Shown piece after piece: positions 11,805-24,851 of a stretch of 64,000 bases of DNA; positions within the stretch are counted from its first letter, which is position 1; each line of letters starts with the position of its first letter. Source of the stretch: Atrina japonica (taxonomy: Eukaryota; Mollusca; Bivalvia; Pterioida; Pinnidae); the NCBI GenBank assembly GCA_030159075.1, contig BROG01000247.1:248001-312000 (forward strand), written 5' to 3'. The notes under the pieces are model-generated. The model was not told the origin of the DNA. It saw only the letters and a program-made list of their open reading frames with translations, and made no database searches. The translations under genes were made by a program, and so were the position numbers.

Positions 11805-14160
11805 TAAAGATATACTGCTCTTTGTCAAAATATTGATTGTCCACACTGTCATCATTACTATGAAATGTATATAAGTCGCATGAGGATTCTGTGAACTGGA
11901 TCAACATCAGGATGTAGAAACCCTTATTTATACAATTATAACCCTTTATTAAAGTTTTGTGATGGTATGAGGAAACATCATTAACTTTTGTAATTTAGCA
12001 TTGATCACATTACAATGTGCAATGCCCACAATCTATGGTCTATAACCCCTTGTTTGCAGTGTTATGGCCCTTTGCCATAATGTCACTAACAAATTGTCTT
12101 CTTATCAGCATAACGTTAACAAAAACTGTCATTGTTTGCACAGATCATATTCATTCCAACATTACCACCATTGCTTATTTCTCTTTAGCTCAGTGATATT
12201 TAACTTTTTATCCAAACATTTTGTGCATTTAATTTCCAACTTGCTACAAATTATCCTCATGAAGTCCCTACCATGTGCTGCTACTTATGCTACTCAATCC
12301 TATGAAAAACAGACATTACCTTCTGCAAATCATATGAGCGTCAAAGTCCTTGGGTCTATTGTTATATATAGTATAACATATCAATATTAGGAACAATAGT
12401 AGTAATTAAAGGAAGATTGTTTTATATAACAAACGATCTTTGTTTATACCCACATGCTAAATGAAATATGACGTATTTGGAAACATGGAAGACGCAAATG
12501 ACCGTCACAGAATGAAATATTTATATTATGTAAAAGGGTTAATGGCTTCGTTCACTAAAATGATATTATATGCAAATATTACCCTTAATTAAGAGATATC
12601 TACAACGATCAGCTGACATTTCCCCAATACCTTGACATTATATTTATGATACACATTCTTTTAAATATTTGCATTGTAGTCGCTTACATAAAAATCAAAG
12701 CTAACCTATGACCTTTCTGCTTCGGCATACTAATTATGAATCACAAGAGGCATTACATCTTTACTTTAATGGCCCACATACTACTATTCCTACTCTAAGA
12801 ATGGTAAACATGCTTTTATATGCCCGATGAAAAATTTTTAAATATCAAAGAATGTTCTTGATGTCTTGTGATTTATGCGTGTTTAACTACATTTTCCTTG
12901 AAATCTTGGTTAAATATTTACAAACTTGGAAACCTTCCCTTGGGTACTGATGTTTGAATTAAGTTGGGAATCTGTAACATTCTGATCCTCAAACAAACCG
13001 AATTTACATTTTTACACTCATCCGAGTTGATGCTTTTGTATCCCAATTCTGATTAAAATGAATAATAGATATTTTGGAATGAAAATAAATACGTTAAGCT
13101 TTGTAAAATCCTCATTTATATCAAATGGTTTCTATGTTAAAAAACAACATCAAAAGTCCTGAATAGATCTATCCTCATGAAAAATATATCTATTTAGCAT
13201 TCCGTTCGCTGATTTGTGTACAAAAGGGACATAGAATCAACTAACATTTAATGCAACAACGCTCAACTATTCTAAAATCAAATAAAGATTGCTATAACGT
13301 AGTACTTCATATAATTAGTTTTTTTCTATATTTCCGTAGAATATTCGAATATTTGGAACAGATATATTTTATATGTATTTCGATATTTGGATTTTGTCTT
13401 TTATTCAATTCAAGTTACCTTCTTAACTTGCATACCACTTTAAATATTGACATCTAAATAAAGTAATATGGGTGTCTCTGTGAAATCCACGAGACGAAAT
13501 GATTTTCTATCAATCATTATTGAAAACAATTCAGTTTGTTACAATCAGATGTTACATCTTATCTATGATAAATGATTATACAGTAAAACATAGCCTAAGA
13601 CAAACTTGATCAGTAGACAACCTCACATATAAAACCATTACTAGTTAGTCCCTTGTAAAATATTTTATAGGTTATTGAATAAGTCCTGGAAACCCACCCC
13701 ATCCCCATGTATGAGACTACCTCACTAATCAGTACACTTTCAATTGGTTTACCAATGGTTACTTTCGACGGATTTCGATATACATTTAGATTTATGATAC
13801 CATTTTTTTTTTCTCTCTATTCATCCGAAATGTCATTCAGCCTAAAGACAATGTCAGATCGCCATCGACCATAATGCATCGACCTATTATCCAGATCTAA
13901 ACTGATAATACTCAATAAAATGTAGGGCTGAATAGTATGGCGTCTTTATTCTAAACTTCACAAAAGGTATGATATTCATTTTTCGGTGGGTACTTCTTAC
14001 AAGATTTGGTAAGATAATTCGATGTATTATTTGGCCTTGTATAATACCACGGGTATATACATTTGTATTAAGCTGGAGTTCAACAGAAACAATCGACATG
14101 AGCATTGGTTTACATTTATAGATTTGGCGATTTGGCCTACCATCAGATCTCAGTCAAATA
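11805..14160. other. AT-rich DNA, nothing recognised
   Basis: Frames of 60-108 codons occur but carry no protein-like pattern and no match in the window. Confidence 0.4.
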
Positions 14161-14162
14161 TT

Positions 14163-14225
14163 CCAGGGGCCCGTTTTACGAAAAGTCCTAAGTCTTAAAT
14201 CCTAAGTTTTAGTCTTAATTGCCAT
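14163..14225. mobile_element. End of a GGGGCCCGTTT-type MITE
   Basis: CAGGGGCCCGTTTTACGAAA followed by repeated AGTCCTAAGT/TCTTAA words is the usual end of a MITE type widespread in marine invertebrates. The other end is missing; a PLE fragment begins next to it. Related ends occur near 57075, 59168 and possibly 46297. Confidence 0.5.
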
Positions 14226-14239
14226 GGGACTGACCAACC

Positions 14240-14470
14240 AGCGATGCGTTGCCATGGTACTTGACTGTGGACTAACGGCGGGTGTGACCGGTCGACAGGG
14301 CATGTTTACTACTCCATGGCACCTGATCCCACCTCTTGGTTTCCAGAAGTCCATGTTTGTCCATTTTAACCTGATTTGTATCTATGTCATGGACATTCTA
14401 TTAATTTATACTTTGGTATCTGAGATTGTTTTTATTGTAAATCTTTTACTTTGGTATTCTTTATAATTTT
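14240..14470 (+). mobile_element. PLE 3'-tail fragment with open frame kept
   Basis: Runs from GACTGTGGACTAACGGCGGG through CATGGCACCTGATCCCACC to ACTTTGGTATCTGAGAT. The frame that follows the RT stop in the 9.9-kb copy is still open here, and the predicted residues GLTAGVTGRQGM and LLIYTLVSEI are the same in both. It contains no RT sequence. Confidence 0.7.
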
Positions 14471-14474
14471 CCTC

Positions 14475-15090
14475 AGATATTTACCTCAGTATATTCTCAG
14501 CCTATCAAAATTTTATCCTGACCTACTGACTTTTACACCTGCATATGATTCAATATAACATGATTCAATGCTTATAAGAAGTAACCTTCCGTCCTTCATA
14601 TTCCCCCAAAAGAAATGTCTAATTAATAATTTTATGACAACCCAGTGCGAACAATTAATTTAACGAGTGTTTCTCAAATACACACGGAAACACCAAAGTC
14701 TATAAAACTCTTGTGAAATAAATATAAAAACAATCAACTCTATACTGAATTCATATAATATGTTACTTTTTGGTTTAATTCTGAATCGAGAAATATATAC
14801 CAGATGCTAAGGAAATTTATGAACTTAAGTCGAAACAGCCAAAGCAAGATGTTTCAGTTCTTAAAAGAAATATTCCAATGTGTCATCGCGTGATCACAGG
14901 TCAAGAGGTCAGTAGAACAGTAAAACAGCATGTTTGTATAACTTCAATAGCATGATTTAATTTTCGTAATTTGATATCTACAGCATGATTTAATGTAATT
15001 AAAATATTTGCTGTAGTATTGTATCTGAAATTGTCGCCATCTTATTCTAGACGCATTTAATAGAATTAGAAAAAAAATCCACTGGAACCT
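14475..15090. other. AT-rich DNA, nothing recognised
   Basis: No supported feature. Confidence 0.35.
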
Positions 15091-15092
15091 AA

Positions 15093-15449
15093 AGGGGCAT
15101 TAGCTGTGTTTACCCAAAAATGATTTCGATTTTTTCTACTTTTACTACTTGTACTTGATGTACAATAAAAATAAGAGTCTTACACAGACATAAAAAATCT
15201 TTTGTTCCTATATATTTTGTGAAAATAAGGTTGGGTTCAGTGTGGTATTCATACATAAATAATAAGGATTACTTTTGCAATTGCAAGTGAAAAAGTACAA
15301 AACCCATATCTCTTAAGCAATTTTCACAAAATTTATAGGGATTTTAAAAAGTTTATGACTGTATATATATATCTTTTTTGTTATTGCATATCAATCTAAG
15401 TAGTAAAAAGGGGGGAAACGTTTTTGAAAAAAACACAGCTAATGCCCCG
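15093..15449. mobile_element. TTAA-target MITE, intact copy
   Basis: Perfect 18-bp terminal inverted repeats, GGGGCATTAGCTGTGTTT (15094-15111) against 15431-15448. The right flank is TTAA and the left flank is CTAA, one change away. Two other copies (46539-46857 and 57304-57455) have TTAA on the left. A TTAA target is typical of piggyBac-type transposases. The interior is non-coding and AT-rich. Confidence 0.8.
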
Positions 15450-15454
15450 TTAAA

Positions 15455-16975
15455 TATTGTATATATAATCATCTTATCAATATATAATTATTATAACACG
15501 GTGAAAATAAAATAAATGGTCTGATGTTATTTTTTATTCTTATACTCGAAACATAAAGATTAGAGACCCAACTTTTGATGTTGGATAGAAGTTTCGGTGA
15601 TCGTAGATTTCTGTTACAGTATCTATAAATATAGACCGTGAAAGTAAGCCTACAGACCATCTCCTTAGGAGATTACCTCGCATTTCATACCATAAATTCA
15701 GTCTTCTGATACACTTTGATAAGTACAGAACCTTTCTTAAGAGACCATTCACTTGAGTCAGTCAGTTTGTTGGTAGTTATAGCGAGGTTTCACTTTATTA
15801 ACATTAATTCACTTCAGTATAATACCATTTTTTCCATTTTTGTATTTCTTTGTGGCCGTTTAAATACAACACACCAGTAAAATAAGCATAGTTTTGTAGT
15901 TTTATTTATCAATTCTTACTCCTCTTTACTCGTCTGTCTATGTTAAAACAAGCTCATGACGCCGTCAAAACGTCAGCTGGCAAATGAAGATACGTAAACA
16001 CAGTTTTTACAATGTCAGTTTTGTTTTATATCGTTGTATACTGAAGTATTCACGAAAGCATTGCGTTACCGACAAGATGCCAGATCAAGTTTTCATCTGT
16101 TTCATTTCATGTTTTATCGATGTTTTTCTTCGCTTCTATACAATAAGATGAGTGGGAGTTATGTATAGATGCTGTGATATATGCGTTATATGCATTCGTA
16201 AATTTACATCAAAGATAACAGATATCTAACAAAACGTGCTGCGGGCAAACTCTGCCCTCTAGTGAGAAAAGTTTCATGACGAAGGTCTTAAAAGAGAGAA
16301 AATATTTGTACTTGTAATTTTAACGGTGATACCGATAGTCTGGGCTGAACTATGTAAGTGCATAACACTTAAAAGATTGTGTTTCTATTTCAAATTGTTA
16401 CCCACAAGTTCTCAATAAATATTTAGATAAACTATCTATGTTGAAGATTATTTTCTTGTGTATGTCAAAGGAAGCTGAGACAGTTTTTTCTATTGCCAGT
16501 GATTTGTGTATTCACAGTCTAGAGGGTTAAGACATATTTTATATCCAGTTCCGGGGTGTGGGAGTATTCTTTTCAAATTGCAATTTTGAAAGATATAAAA
16601 TAACGGATTTATAATATAAAGACAGTGATCAGCTTATTTGTGATATTACAAAATAGAAAAAAGCTACTTAAAGATGTACAAATTACTATTCCAAATGTAT
16701 CGATTTTACTTATCTCATGAATATCTCCAATGTGATATATCAATACAACGTAATATATTGTTTCCTCAACATGCTAAATATATCATCATATCTAACAACG
16801 AGGCAAACGGCTGCCAGATTAAAATCGGCCTCCGATGTAGAAAACGGCCATCATTATCAATAAATATAGCTTTGATTTCTATTTTTGTTTTACAGCATAC
16901 TCAACAATTTTTCAGTTATATGGTGGCGACCACTTTTTAATGGAGGTGTGAAGCACGGTTACAATGTACCCGGGA
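15455..16975. other. AT-rich DNA, nothing recognised
   Basis: Two frames of 88 and 114 codons overlap the microsatellite or have no protein-like pattern. Confidence 0.35.
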
Positions 16976-16976
16976 A

Positions 16977-17120
<144 letters not shown>

Positions 17121-17765
17121 TATTATGTTAGTATTAACAACAACGCTTGCATGTACATTTTTTTCACTTAACGCAATGGCTAAGATGAGGTACGATTATT
17201 CATCATTAAACATATTACCCTACGATTAAAGAAAGCATACATAGTGATCAAAATTAATTCAGAGTTTGATAAAGGCCATGCCCCGAAAAAAAAATAATAT
17301 ATAAAAACCGATGAAATGTGTCCTTATTTAAGGTGAATGAAATATACAAAAAACATACAAAATCCGAGCTTATTTCAAACATATTTGGAAAACTATATAT
17401 ATATATTGAACAGAAATAGATTAACCAAAATCTTGTCTAATGGTCTATTATTTAATAGCAAAATTAGTACTCGGTTAGACTATCAAAAATTTAAAATCAT
17501 GTGTAGTTTGCATTTTTTAAATATTAAAATAAAAAATTAAGTATTAGTCTAACTTATTAAACCAATCTCCTTAAACAAGTTAATACGGCAATAGGTGTTT
17601 TTATAAATGTAGTTTGGCTTGCTATTGCCAGTGTCAGCTGATCATATCGATGTAATGAATTGTTGTCAGTACAATATGCATTCCAAGATAATTAAATATT
17701 AAGATAAGTTTCGTCTATCTCTCATGTCGTGAAACTGAGAAAACTTTGTCATATTTGCCTAATGT

Positions 17766-18293
17766 TTGGTTGGGAATATTACAATCGAGTACGTATACTG
17801 GCGGGAACCAGTAGCCGGCAGGGACGAGTGGGATAATTTCGGCTATATAGAGCATGATTTTGCGAGATTTCATCAGCTCATTCATCAGTTGTTTGATATT
17901 TTTCTAAAACAGAAGAGAAGAAAATATTGTTCTGGTACATACTGGTACATACTTAAGACGAAATCAGACCATACCCAGCAACCTGTCCCCGGCCAGTATA
18001 TTAAAACATTTCATTAAAGAAAAAACGATACATTGCCTAATTCAGATGGAGTTACCAGGGTTCCAGCACCTTTTAAACTTAGTAAAGAATTTCAAAATTT
18101 TAAGACGAGAGATGTAGCAGGGAACATAGTTAACGAACTTCTCTTGAATTCGGCGTATAACTGGCATATGCCCGACACGTTTCAAATGATAAACATATCC
18201 CTAAATACTGTCTCGAAAATAAAAATGGTTCACAGTGCTTGTAAGAGATTGAAGTTACCCTGGCATGTCGAATGCATGGGTTATGTAAGATAA
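17766..18293 (+). pseudogene. Unidentified possible coding remnant, one in-frame stop
   Basis: One frame stays open for 83 codons to a stop at 18015-18017, then for a further 92 codons to 18293. The composition looks protein-like: mixed charge, tryptophans (YWREPVAG, DEWDNFGY) and amphipathic runs (FQNFKTRDVAGNIVNELL). The region is richer in GC than its surroundings. It ends beside TATGTAAGATA, a reasonable splice donor. I do not recognise a family, and no start or promoter stands out. It could be a decayed transposon protein, an exon pair, or chance. A (GT)n tract follows. Confidence 0.3.
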
Positions 18294-18322
18294 ATCAACT
18301 TGATGTGGATAATCGATGTACA

Positions 18323-18429
<107 letters not shown>

Positions 18430-18705
18430 GGTTTAGTTGATATCAGAAGCATATATGAATTTCACGAAAATTTTAACCGGTATACAATCCCCACACACAT
18501 CCCTGCACAATGGTCATGCATGCATTTCAAAACTGTTGTATTTTGTTCATTTTTAATTATGGAAAAGATAAATTTAAACTGAAAATATTGGTTAAATACC
18601 ATCAAGCAAATGGCAACAATTTGATCAATGGATAAATAATTATAATGTCTGGTTTATGATGTTTTGCTGTCTCGTATGTCATTGATTTTAAAGCATATTC
18701 TAGTG
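18430..18705 (+). repeat. Dispersed repeat, copy 2
   Basis: Related to 5165-5425 with the same block order. It starts exactly at the end of the (GT)n tract. Non-coding. Confidence 0.6.
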
Positions 18706-18989
18706 TTTGTATACATGTATATTCTATTGTATTCCACACTTTTGTATCTGAATCATCAACCACTGAAAAAACAATGGACTCGTCTTTAAATAAATGATTT
18801 AGGCCAGTCCAAATGTGTCTTTATCTTTAGGAGAGACGAGAATTTCGACTGCGGGCAGCGATGGGTGGAGGAGTTCAGTTCTGTATTGACCTTATGTGCC
18901 AGTAAGCACGAAGTGGATATGTAACAGATCAATACTTTTTTTAAGCATCCTATCAAAACATTTTCTGTCTTAACCAAATCGTATACATA

Positions 18990-20217
18990 CTAGCAGAAAA
19001 AAGAAACTGTGTATACTAAAAAGTTAAATAAAAACATAAAAAAGTCATCTTTGATCTCACTTTATTTTTTAAGGCATAGTTTAACATACAAAACGCGTAT
19101 TTGAGTACTCAATTTGTTAAATATCGCGTTCGATTTGCCTTGATGGCTACAGCACGCTTTTCCGGAATTTCGAGCCTAAGCGACACGTGGTTAGTAATCT
19201 ATTAGAATTTCTTACATTCATCGACAGTATTCAATGTATTAAGAAAGAAAAAACAATAGTTTTAGGAATACAATTTTGATTGAGAGATGCCTCGAATGAT
19301 TGAAAATGGTCGTTTGCGTGCTATTGGGTTGCTGGAAGCTGGGATGTCTCAGAGCAATGTTGCAAGCCAGTTTGGAGTTCATATTAACATTGTAAATGGT
19401 TTATGGAGATGATATCAGCAAACTGGCACCGTTAGGGACTGCCTAAGATCAGGACGCCTGCGTGTGGCATCACGTTAGCAAGATACGTGTAACGATTGTT
19501 TTCGGGCTTACCGTCCCATGGGAGAACGTTATATTAACACCTGTGTTATTCAGCGCCGCCAATTCGTGGAAGGGAGCGTTATGGTTTGGGATGGAATTAC
19601 AACACATTGATGGACTTCTTTGGTTATAGCAGAGGGCAATTTATCCTGCGTACGCTGCCGTGACAAGATTGTACGCCGGCACGTCATTTCACTCATTCAC
19701 AACAACCAACGTAACGTCATTCTGCAGCAGCAGGAAAACGCACGACCACACATCGCACGCGTTGTTAGTGTTTATCTACAGCAGCAAAACGTGAATGTGC
19801 GTGCTACCCTGACCTGTGATGTCACTGGTTTTATCGCCTATAAAACATGTTTGGGATGAAATGGAATGACGTCTACGTCAAGAGTCAAAACCCCTGCTAC
19901 ATTGGAATGTTGTTCTTTATTACGCATATTGCGTTCCCCAGACATTCTGCGCAACCTTATTCGTACAATACGTTGTGAATTTGAAGAATGGATCGGTGCA
20001 AAAGACGGTCATACACGCTATTAAACTTGTGAAACTTTTTTGCACCCCCTTACTTTAAGAGGCTGTTCATATCAACCATAATGGACATAAACCGTGATTT
20101 GATGTTTGAATTGAAAGACAATGTATTATATTAAATAATGATATACATAATGCAACATACAATTTGGTATATGAATATATAAATGAAATTACTAAACTAC
20201 AGTTTTTTTCCCGCTAG
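18990..20217 (+). mobile_element. Tc1-type transposon, internally deleted
   Basis: Left end CTAGCAGAAAAAAGAAACTG and right end (reverse-complemented) CTAGCGGGAAAAAAACTG are inverted repeats, each flanked by TA, the Tc1/mariner target. At about 1.23 kb it is shorter than a complete Tc1-type element. The coding remnant lies at 19287-20024. The same right end occurs at 25368 on a second copy. Confidence 0.8.
19287..20024 (+). pseudogene. Tc1-type transposase remnant
   Basis: Begins with an N-terminal DNA-binding part (MPRMIENGRLRAIGLLEAGM, a helix-turn-helix region), then has several stops. An internal deletion joins the RQDT region directly to the GERYINTCVIQRRQF region, so the segment with the first catalytic aspartate is gone. 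VMVWDGITTH, then QQQENARPHIA with the second catalytic aspartate replaced by Glu-Asn, are visible near 19575 and 19725. It ends with a C-terminal LLRILRSPDILRNLIRT-like part. No functional protein is possible. Confidence 0.8.
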
Positions 20218-20219
20218 TA

Positions 20220-21400
20220 TATATTCGTTCATGACATTTACATAGACTATTGTTCTAGATGCTTTTGGTTTTTATTACCAGTTTTAATTGTTGTAAAGCA
20301 TCGGTTTGTGTATCATCTAACCATAGCAGATATGAAAAGGGACTTTTTAGTTTGAAAGAAAAACTGTTGACTAAGTATTTGTTAATTCTTACTATTAATG
20401 CAATACCCATATTAGTTCTGTCCTCAGATTTCCAGCGATAATACGAACGGTCTAACTATACTTCAAATAGATCATGACTCTTCTGGGACGTGTTTATGGA
20501 AACATTTCGTTTGCTTATCATTTGGTATAATAAAATAGTATCATCAGGCTGTATACACACCATTACACATATAATGACGATAGTCAGGGAATCAAAAAGC
20601 TTTATGACAATTGATACTACTATATATCGGTCTATGTCGGTCGTACAGAATTGGCTTCTATTATCCCAAAGTTATGATCCGGTACGAAAAATTAGCATAT
20701 TATCACTTTTCGTCGATAGAAATATATTAATATTGCCGTATCGTATACAATGTTGCAGTCTGTTTACGATGAAAAAATCAATGTATGTTTTCAAAAAAGA
20801 GAAAAGTCCTATGTCGGTAACGGTCTGTTGTACAGAATTAAAGTGATAAAGAATTTTCGCGTTCAGTCAATGTTACATCAACGCAGCTACAATAAATCAT
20901 TACTCTTCACTTTGTTTTAGTTTTCTTATTGATGAATTCCATCGAAAAATAAATCCCAAATGAATGATTCTGCAGAAAAGAGGTCCTTGGGATATTATGA
21001 GAAGATTCCAATTGTTCATTCTAATCAAGTTAATCTAAGAAGCTAGTACACAGAGGTAGAACAGTCTTTCTTACCTCTGGTTCACGACAAAGTTAGAATT
21101 TCGATGTTTCTTAAACACTGATGAGTATAATTCATTTTGCTGAAATGATTAATATAAAGCGCAAATATAACAATTTTCAATCATTCACACACACGTTATC
21201 AAAATGAGAGTAAGTTCAATTGCAATTGACGCAAAATTTGTGAAAAAAAACATTAAGCGAAACAAAATATTTATGTACAAAATGACGTTTTAAAGTTATA
21301 TTTCATGTAATATGCAATGTCTTAAATTATTGTTATATTGCATTATTTTCTGTGCTTTTAAAGTACGAAAACTAAAATTTGAAAATACAACAAAAAAGTC
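20220..21400. other. AT-rich DNA, nothing recognised
   Basis: A 118-codon frame at 20490-20846 has no protein-like pattern. A CTGATGAG at 21118 lacks hammerhead partners. Confidence 0.35.
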
Positions 21401-21405
21401 CTGTA

Positions 21406-21788
21406 TGGCACGCCGAAGTCACATTAATGAGTTAATTCTATTTTTTCATTTAAACCTAGTTTTTCTCTAGTTAAACCTAGATTTTCTCAGTTAAACAGTT
21501 TTTCTCCAGTTAATATGACTTACGAGTTAAACCTATTTTTCTTCAGTTAATCATAGTTTTTCTCGTAACCCACATTAACTTGAGAAAAACTAGGTATAAC
21601 TGCGCTAAATACTTATTTTTGTGATTCTGGCACAAATAAACCTAGCTTTCATTACTACGTTTAACATATTTTTTGTGATTTTGGCGCAGATAAACTTAGT
21701 TTTTCTTAGTTAAACTGAGTTTTTTCTAGTTAATGTGGGTTACTGAGAAAATCTAGGTTTAACTTATTAATCTGATTTAGGTGTGCCA
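21406..21788. mobile_element. Foldback MITE, short copy
   Basis: Ends TGGCACGCCGAAGTCA and, from the right, TGGCACACCTAAATCA, each flanked by TA. The interior is built from direct and inverted copies of a roughly 20-bp word containing TTAAACCTAGTTTTTCTC. Non-coding. Longer relative at 60433-61192. Confidence 0.75.
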
Positions 21789-21964
21789 TAGTCTTGTATT
21801 CTAAATATAATGAGTTTAAAAATCGTCCACATTGAAATAACTGGCATCAGAACTAATGCGTTTTCCCATAGACCAAACTATTCCTATTTTGAGGTTGAGG
21901 TCAGTGTTTCTTTTTCATCTCTCCGGTAGCAATCATTGATTTAACCCTGGACTTAACGAATATT

Positions 21965-22200
21965 CGATATCACTGACGTAACAATAGAGTCATCGTAGAC
22001 GTGACCGTAGAGTGATCTGATAGTCGTCATTGTTAACGAAACCATGGAGTTATCTGATAGAATGATGACCATTGTTGACGTAGTAATAGAGTTATCGGAT
22101 GGCCGTCATCGTTGACGTAACCATGGGTTTAGCGGATGGTCGCCATTGTTGACGTAACCACTGATTAATCGGATAGACACCGTCATTGATATTAAAATGG
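21965..22200. repeat. Minisatellite, roughly 48-bp unit
   Basis: About five degenerate units built on GTCATTGTTGACGTAACC and GAGTTATCGGATGG words. Confidence 0.75.
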
Positions 22201-22204
22201 ATAT

Positions 22205-23005
22205 TTTGGTTGATCTTACTTTCTTGGCAGCTTAACATCAAAACTAAATGGAATATCCAAGCTAGATTTATCATTTCAACTTTGGTATAACGAAAACTCT
22301 AGTATTCTGAAAAACGAAGAAAATGTGTACAATTGGCTATTAGTTTCTCTAAGGGTAAAACTGAGAGGAAGTCGTAGACCCTACATATTAAATTACTCCT
22401 TATTTCCCCTCTAAAGAATTATCTATTTGGTTACCATAGCAATACAAAAGTCAACACTGGGCCATTAAATTCTACTTTTTCATAAAGACCAATATCAAGA
22501 AATCTACATCGTGATAAAATAAATTATTTCATTTTATTATGAATTAGGTCATGACTATATGAAGTATCAGATCTTACTAGTTAAATAATTATTTCCGGAA
22601 GAAAGCAATAATGATAGAAAATCACAGTTAAAATGATCACAAAACAACAGTTTTACGGCATATTGATTTCGATAAACATTAATTAAGGGATGTTTTCAAG
22701 AAGTTAGATGGCCGGTTCTCCAATGCTTTCAAGAAACAAGATGGCCGCTTTTCCAATGCTTTTCAATAGACAAATAGTAGAGTTTAAATTCCTTGAAGAT
22801 CCCTTTTTAAATAAGGTGATCAAGTAAGGGGACGGAAAATAAGGATGCTTTCAAATTCTAGGATTTATTCTGATAACCTATTCCGGTTCTTTAGTAATGT
22901 GCTTTTCCTATTTTGATAAGATAGGGGTATATTTTATAAACAATACAAACTTTTTGCAACGGTGCAGCCATTTTAGTGTTTACAAAAAAATGATAGAAAG
23001 AATCA
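22205..23005. other. AT-rich DNA, small AGATGGCCG-type duplication
   Basis: AAGATGGCCGCTTTTCCAAT at about 22739 repeats a block about 32 bp upstream. Nothing else seen. Confidence 0.35.
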
Positions 23006-23009
23006 TTGG

Positions 23010-23095
23010 CCGATTGGCTTGAGCATAGATTATTAAAACATGGTGTCTAACTCAGCACAAATTCGAGCCCGCCTGTAACCTTCGCTGATTTGGTT
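23010..23095 (+). mobile_element. Possible worn SINE head (family B)
   Basis: GATTGGCTTGAGCATAGATTATTAAAA then AAATTCGAGCCCGCCTGTAAC resembles the tRNA-like head of the SINE at 52150. Body and tail are not recognisable. Confidence 0.3.
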
Positions 23096-23139
23096 ACAAA
23101 GTATCCCAATTGACATGCAGAAGATTGTTGGGCAAGCTG

Positions 23140-23282
23140 ATATTATACAATTATTGCCCTTGTTTTTGATTGACATGAATATTTGTCCACCCGAGAGGTG
23201 TTATATCACCTAACATGACACCTCGCGGGTGGACAAATATTCATGTCAACCCAAAACAAGGGCAATAATTGTTTTATTATAC
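23140..23282. repeat. 140-bp near-perfect inverted repeat
   Basis: Arms of about 60 bp (23140-23200 and 23217-23282) share AATTATTGCCCTTGTTTT, GACATGAATATTTGTCCACC and GGTGT in mirror order, around a loop of about 16 bp. Only a few mismatches. It would fold as a long hairpin in RNA or single-stranded DNA. It is a MITE-like palindrome of unknown family. Confidence 0.9.
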
Positions 23283-23289
23283 CGAAAGG

Positions 23290-23740
23290 CAATAAAACTT
23301 AACTAACAAACTGACTTACGGCTACGTAAGTTCATAACGATTGTAACATGTGTGACATAGTGCCTTCGTTACTTAACACTATCAATATGTTTTATCGTTC
23401 TTTGTGTCGTTTTTTTAAATCTTAAGCCTCCATCAAGTTTGACCCCAGCAAATATAATTGACAAAGATGTATCAATGCTGTTAAATCATTCAATTTCGGC
23501 TGTTGTCACTCTCCATTCCAGTCTGCATCAAGTAATCTATGAGTTATGGAACGGACATTGTATGTGCTAGAGGTTACACCTAATTACCACATGGCCTACT
23601 AGAAAAAAAAGAACCGTACACGCATCCATTCTGCGCACGAGAGGGTGATATAAATCGCCATTGAGGGTGATATAAATGTTTCAGAGTGACATGAAGGAAT
23701 GTTTTAGATCACTAATCAGAAGTAAAGATACATATTAGAG
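23290..23740. other. AT-rich DNA with a short GAGGGTGATATAAAT repeat
   Basis: GAGGGTGATATAAAT occurs twice near 23641-23680. Nothing else. Confidence 0.35.
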
Positions 23741-23741
23741 G

Positions 23742-23744
<3 letters not shown>

Positions 23745-23840
<96 letters not shown>

Positions 23841-23898
23841 CTTTTCACGTGTGAGAACAATTTGGATTGTAAATTTGGTTGTATTTATCACACACACG

Positions 23899-23941
<43 letters not shown>

Positions 23942-23955
23942 ACACACACACACAG
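23745..23955. repeat. (TA)n and (CA)n microsatellites
   Basis: TA from about 23745 to 23836 and CA from about 23889 to 23955, separated by about 50 bp of unique sequence. Confidence 0.97.
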
Positions 23956-23959
23956 AGAT

Positions 23960-24835
23960 ATATATACTTTAAGAATCTGAAACCTTTTCTAACATTGATA
24001 TAAAATTATTTGATATAGTATGTCTTGTTGTCGTTTAGTCCTAAACCGGAGACTAGCATTTCCCACAAGGACGTACGTTAATATTGTTAATGATAGTCTA
24101 AAGGAAGACTTGTGCATGATAGACGAAATAATGTCTTACGGACACGAACATGCTTACATGTAAAATGACATTTTAATCACATATTGTTAATAGGTTTACT
24201 TGTACTACGGTTCTCAAATGTTTGTATTGTCTACTACACTCTTACTAAATCACGTATATAAAATATAGTCTTATCTTATCAAAATGGGAGAAATCAACGT
24301 GTTTAAAAACATATTTATTCGTCTTGATAATGCAAGTGTGCAAACTTGAAGAGAAATACCATTATATTAAAAAATTACTACTCATGATAACCCCTCATCA
24401 TAGATAATAGTTGGATCTTATATACAATTAAATGTTTTTGAAAATATGGCTATAGAAATTTGAAGTAATCTGACGCTTCTGACAGCCTCGGAGATGTAAG
24501 ATTGTTTGCAACCAAACTATGGTTGTAAGATACACTTTGTATCTATGTGACGTCTATCTGGCAACTCAGTAGATGGAAGTACAATTTGCTGAGTACAGTT
24601 GTATACATGTGAGTGCTACAGATAATTTACTCATGATATATTTATGTTTCTCTCGTACCTGCCTATATAATATAGAGTTAGGCCCATACACTAGGCCTAT
24701 GGACGATCGTGTGTATCACATATCACGTGACATGTATATCACACGTAATTCGCGTATGAATATTTATTTTTCTATGAATGGATCGTGTATGAAACTAGCT
24801 ACTCCAAATATAACACCGAAACAAGAACTTCTCCG
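23960..24835. other. AT-rich DNA, nothing recognised
   Basis: A frame of 88 codons at 24573-24839 has no clear protein character. Confidence 0.35.
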
Positions 24836-24837
24836 AT

Positions 24838-24851
24838 AATATATATATATA

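Noticed and set aside
20490..20846. 118-codon frame as a gene
   Set aside because: No protein-like pattern, no context and no repeat match; expected by chance in AT-rich sequence over this length.
21118..21160. CTGATGAG with a downstream GAAA as a hammerhead
   Set aside because: No stem I or stem II pairing could be drawn and the spacing is wrong.
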